From Lachnoclostridium sp. UBA739 (GTDB lineage Bacteria > Bacillota_A > Clostridia > Lachnospirales > Lachnospiraceae): 8,485 nucleotides of DNA. The stretch spans positions 6,969 to 15,453 of the forward strand of contig DBKX01000064.1 in NCBI GenBank assembly GCA_002297865.1, written 5' to 3'. The notes beneath the pieces are model-generated. The model was not told the DNA's origin. It saw nothing but the letters and a program-made list of their open reading frames with translations, and made no database searches. The translations under genes and the position numbers were made by a program. Below are positions 6,741 to 8,485 of this stretch, piece after piece. The stretch's first letter is position 1, and each line of letters begins with the position of its first letter.

Positions 6741-6941
6741 AGAACAAAGTGTGAGTTCCTCATACCCTCATGTTTTCAGTCTGCTACAGGGAACTCACAC
6801 TTTGCCGCGCCGAACGGGTGTGGCTGTCTTTTAGCGACTAACTTCCTTACCCGTTCGTGCGCATCCTGTGCCCTGTTTTTTAGGGCACTTTGTTCTTAAT
6901 TAGGGAAGGGCTCGCAGAGAACTTTCCTAGTTAAGAACAAA
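6741..6941 (+). repeat. Structured GC-rich repeat, copy 2 (candidate noncoding RNA element)
   Basis: Offset by exactly 264 bp from copy 1 and about 84% identical over the first 124 bp by hand count. The same fold is kept: P1, CAAAGTGTGAGTTCC (6745-6759) with its complement (6790-6804); P2, CGAACGGGT (6811-6819) with ACCCGTTCG (6849-6857); P2a with one G-G mismatch; P3, lengthened to GTGCCCT/AGGGCAC (6868-6874, 6882-6888), same loop; P4, TTGTTCTTAA (6890-6899) with TTAAGAACAA (6931-6940), continuing inward to 6908/6922 with two G-U pairs and the identical 13-nt loop. AGAACAAA brackets the copy (6741-6748, 6934-6941). It ends 11 nt from the dnaJ stop codon. It contains no ORF I can support. Confidence 0.88.
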
Positions 6942-6951
6942 ATGGAATCTA

Positions 6952-8106
6952 CTATTTTTTAAAAAATTTCTTTTTTCCTTTATGCTCATGGTCATGTTCA
7001 GACACTGACTGTGCTTCTGCTGTTCCACCTGTCAAAGAAGCATCGTACTTTCTTAACAGTTCCTTCTGTTCCTGTGTAAGCTTTGTTGGAACCTGCACAA
7101 CTAAAGTTACATAATGGTCACCACGAACTGCTTTGTTACGAAGAGTAGGAATTCCTTTTCCGCGTAAACGGACTTTTGTATTTGTCTGTGTTCCTGGTTT
7201 TACAGTATAAATTACTTCACCATCAATTGTCTTTATTTTTACATCTCCGCCAAGTACAGCTGTCGCATAAGAAATTGGAGCTGTTGAGATAACATCAAAT
7301 TCCTGACGAATAAATACTGGATCTCTTGATACTACAACCTCAACTAGTAAATCACCTCTTGGTCCTCCATTGATGCCTGGTTCACCTTTTTCACGAATAC
7401 GGATACTTTGGCCATTATCAATACCTGCTGGTATCGATACCTGAATTTTCTTACGAGACGCAATGTAACCTGAACCGTGACAATCTGGGCATTTTTCTTT
7501 TACAACTTTTCCTGTTCCATTACAATCTGGGCAAGTCTGAACATTTCTTACCATACCAAATAAGGATTGTTGTGTATACACAACCTGGCCTTTACCACCA
7601 CATTTTGTACATGTTTCAGGAGATGTACCTGGTTTTGCACCTGTTCCATGACAGTGCGTACACTCATCTTTTAAAGTTAAATCTAATTCTTTATCTACAC
7701 CAAAACAAGCTTCATTGAATGTGATACGAACACTTGCTCTGACATTGGCGCCTTTTTGCGGACTATTACTTGCTCTTCGATTGGATCTGCCGCCACCGAA
7801 TAAATCTCCAAAGATATCTCCAAAAATATCTCCCATATCAAAGTCACTATAGTTAAATCCTCCGGCACCACCTGCACCTGTAAATGCTTCGTGTCCCATC
7901 TGATCGTATTGTCTTCTCTTTTCTGCATCACTTAAAACTGCATATGCCTCTGAAGCCTCTTTGAATTTTTCTTCACATTCTTTATCACCAGGATGCATAT
8001 CTGGATGATATTTTTTTGCAAGAGCTCTATATGCTTTTTTTATCTCATCATCCGAAGCACCTTTTGAGACGCCAAGGACTTCGTAATAATCTCTCTTCTC
8101 CGCCAT
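6952..8106 (-). CDS. dnaJ: Molecular chaperone DnaJ (Hsp40)
   Basis: This 384-aa type I Hsp40 stimulates DnaK ATPase and delivers unfolded clients. Order: J-domain (1-70) with the HPD motif at 34-36; a Gly/Phe-rich linker (about 76-106) with the repeats [15 protein letters not shown]; four zinc-binding CxxCxGxG units CTHCHGTG (149-156), CTKCGGKG (166-173), CPDCNGTG (192-199) and CPDCHGSG (206-213); then two beta-rich substrate-binding domains and a dimerisation tail. The frame is open to 8154, but the ATG at 8106 is chosen: it gives [12 protein letters not shown], as in the family, and has AAGGTGG 5 nt upstream, whereas the ATG at 8154 has no ribosome site. The tail ends in a His-rich then Lys/Phe stretch ([14 protein letters not shown]). 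It follows dnaK by 306 nt and probably has its own promoter. Confidence 0.97.
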   Translation of the reverse strand: MAEKRDYYEVLGVSKGASDDEIKKAYRALAKKYHPDMHPGDKECEEKFKEASEAYAVLSDAEKRRQYDQMGHEAFTGAGGAGGFNYSDFDMGDIFGDIFGDLFGGGRSNRRASNSPQKGANVRASVRITFNEACFGVDKELDLTLKDECTHCHGTGAKPGTSPETCTKCGGKGQVVYTQQSLFGMVRNVQTCPDCNGTGKVVKEKCPDCHGSGYIASRKKIQVSIPAGIDNGQSIRIREKGEPGINGGPRGDLLVEVVVSRDPVFIRQEFDVISTAPISYATAVLGGDVKIKTIDGEVIYTVKPGTQTNTKVRLRGKGIPTLRNKAVRGDHYVTLVVQVPTKLTQEQKELLRKYDASLTGGTAEAQSVSEHDHEHKGKKKFFKK

Positions 8107-8111
8107 TTCTT

Positions 8112-8118
8112 CCACCTT
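8112..8118 (-). promoter_or_regulatory. Ribosome binding site that decides the dnaJ start
   Basis: AAGGTGG on the minus strand lies 5 nt before the ATG at 8106, arguing against the 16-codon longer reading from 8154. Confidence 0.8.
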
Positions 8119-8221
8119 CCCATACCAGCAAGATGCTGCTGATTCTTCCAACATTTCATTGTCAATTGGTGCAATCGTACATTACTAAATTGCTTAATAT
8201 TTCAATATTTCACCAGTATAT

Positions 8222-8260
8222 CCTATTGCACAAATAGGCCGTCACACTTGACCGCCTATT
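8222..8260 (-). promoter_or_regulatory. Overlapping inverted repeats at the start of the dnaJ leader
   Basis: On the minus strand AATAGGC (8260-8254) can pair with GCCTATT (8239-8233), plus an inner GTC/GAC. The same GCCTATT region can instead pair with AATAGG (8227-8222) as a 6-bp hairpin with a 5-nt loop, so the two are mutually exclusive. The first repeat straddles the predicted transcription start, so it could be a DNA operator, or an RNA switch in read-through mRNA from dnaK. No CIRCE element is present. Confidence 0.45.
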
Positions 8261-8261
8261 C

Positions 8262-8288
8262 ATTATAACTAAACGCACAAAAAATCAA
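8262..8288 (-). promoter_or_regulatory. Candidate dnaJ promoter in the dnaK-dnaJ gap
   Basis: A perfect TATAAT (8267-8262, minus strand) has TTGATT (8288-8283) upstream with a short 15-nt spacer. The leader to the ATG would be about 150 nt. The short spacer is the weak point; GTTGAT with 16 nt is an alternative. Confidence 0.45.
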
Positions 8289-8322
8289 CTGCCTATGTTT
8301 CGTTTTCCCTTTAGTCATAACA

Positions 8323-8358
8323 ACCATAAGCAAAGTGACTAACACTTATGCTTATGGT
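8323..8358 (-). other. Strong hairpin in the dnaK-dnaJ gap
   Basis: ACCATAAGCAAAGTG (8323-8337) pairs with CACTTATGCTTATGGT (8343-8358), 15 bp with one bulged base and a 5-nt loop. On the minus strand it lies about 55 nt after the dnaK stop. The following bases (TGTTATGAC) are not a U-run, so it may be an mRNA-processing or partial termination structure rather than an intrinsic terminator. A smaller hairpin, CTTTC...GAAAG, sits nearer the stop (8383-8403). Confidence 0.6.
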
Positions 8359-8412
8359 CGATTCTTAACTGTCTATGACATTCTTTCACGCTATGCGAGA
8401 AAGCTTTTATCA

Positions 8413-8485
8413 TTAAACTTCTTTATAATCTCCGTCTACAACGTCATCCTGGTAAGAAGTATCAGCTGACTGACCTTGGTTCATG
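8413..8485 (-). CDS. dnaK: Molecular chaperone DnaK (Hsp70), C-terminal end only
   Basis: The last 23 codons and stop of a minus-strand gene that enters from the right edge. The tail ends YQDDVVDGDYKEV after a Gln/Ser-rich stretch (NQGQSADTS). A disordered linker followed by an acidic DDVVDADYKEV-like end is the signature of bacterial DnaK, and dnaJ follows in the same direction, so the identification is firm despite the small fragment. Nothing can be said about its ATPase or substrate domains, which lie outside the window. Confidence 0.92.
   Translation of the reverse strand, partial: MNQGQSADTSYQDDVVDGDYKEV

Noticed and set aside
6477..6941. CRISPR array
   Set aside because: There are only two long copies with co-varying internal hairpins, not short identical repeats separated by unique spacers, and no cas genes are nearby.
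6477..6941. Assignment to HEARO/omega-RNA, an IS200/IS605 end or another named structured RNA
   Set aside because: The hairpin-rich ends are suggestive, but I cannot match the conserved bases to a family from memory and no nuclease or transposase gene is present, so no name is given.
6952..6972. TTTTTTAAAAAA palindrome at the dnaJ 3' end as a terminator
   Set aside because: It is within the last codons (Lys-Phe-Phe-Lys-Lys) of dnaJ and is pure A/T with no stable stem.
8107..8154. Sixteen-codon N-terminal extension of dnaJ from an ATG at 8154
   Set aside because: No ribosome site precedes it, the residues are not J-domain-like, and the ATG at 8106 has AAGGTGG at a good distance and the standard family start.
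8155..8412. CIRCE operator or rRNA/tRNA gene in the dnaK-dnaJ gap
   Set aside because: No TTAGCACTC-N9-GAGTGCTAA pattern and no tRNA- or rRNA-like sequence was found here or elsewhere in the window.

Overview
The window reads as a chromosomal housekeeping segment of a low-GC Firmicute, most likely a Lachnospiraceae-type clostridium. This rests on AT-rich DNA with strong AGGAGG-type ribosome binding sites, the dnaK-dnaJ-prmA-rsmE-nifS-thiI order, an mtaB followed by an IreB-like (UPF0297) gene, a ThiI without a rhodanese domain, and the protein sequences. The genus cannot be fixed from sequence reading alone.

Layout. On the minus strand, read from the right edge: the last 23 codons of dnaK; a 306-nt gap with several hairpins and a likely dnaJ promoter; dnaJ (384 aa); a 540-nt gap holding two copies of a GC-rich, highly structured repeat with a terminator-like hairpin between them; then a promoter and a four-gene run, prmA, rsmE, a nifS-type cysteine desulfurase and thiI, with 31-78 nt between genes. 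A single small plus-strand gene (1794-2027) for a histidine-less HPr-like protein converges on thiI and has its own promoter, ribosome site and terminator. It diverges from mtaB (243-1613, minus), which is followed by the first 24 codons of an IreB-like gene running off the left edge.

Function. DnaK/DnaJ are the Hsp70 folding machine. PrmA and RsmE methylate ribosomal protein L11 and 16S rRNA. The cysteine desulfurase plus ThiI form a sulfur-transfer pair expected to make 4-thiouridine in tRNA, and MtaB installs the methylthio group of ms2t6A37 in tRNA. The window is therefore mostly translation quality and RNA/protein modification, with two small regulatory-type proteins (HPr-like, IreB-like).

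The part not explained by ordinary genes is 6477-6941: two copies, 264 bp apart, of an element of about 185-196 bp. Each has four hairpin regions whose stems co-vary between the copies while certain loops stay identical. Non-Watson-Crick positions in the long stem are G-U only when read as plus-strand RNA, so the element looks like a structured RNA (or a mobile element with RNA-like ends) antisense to its neighbours. It has no protein gene, and I do not recognise it as a named family.
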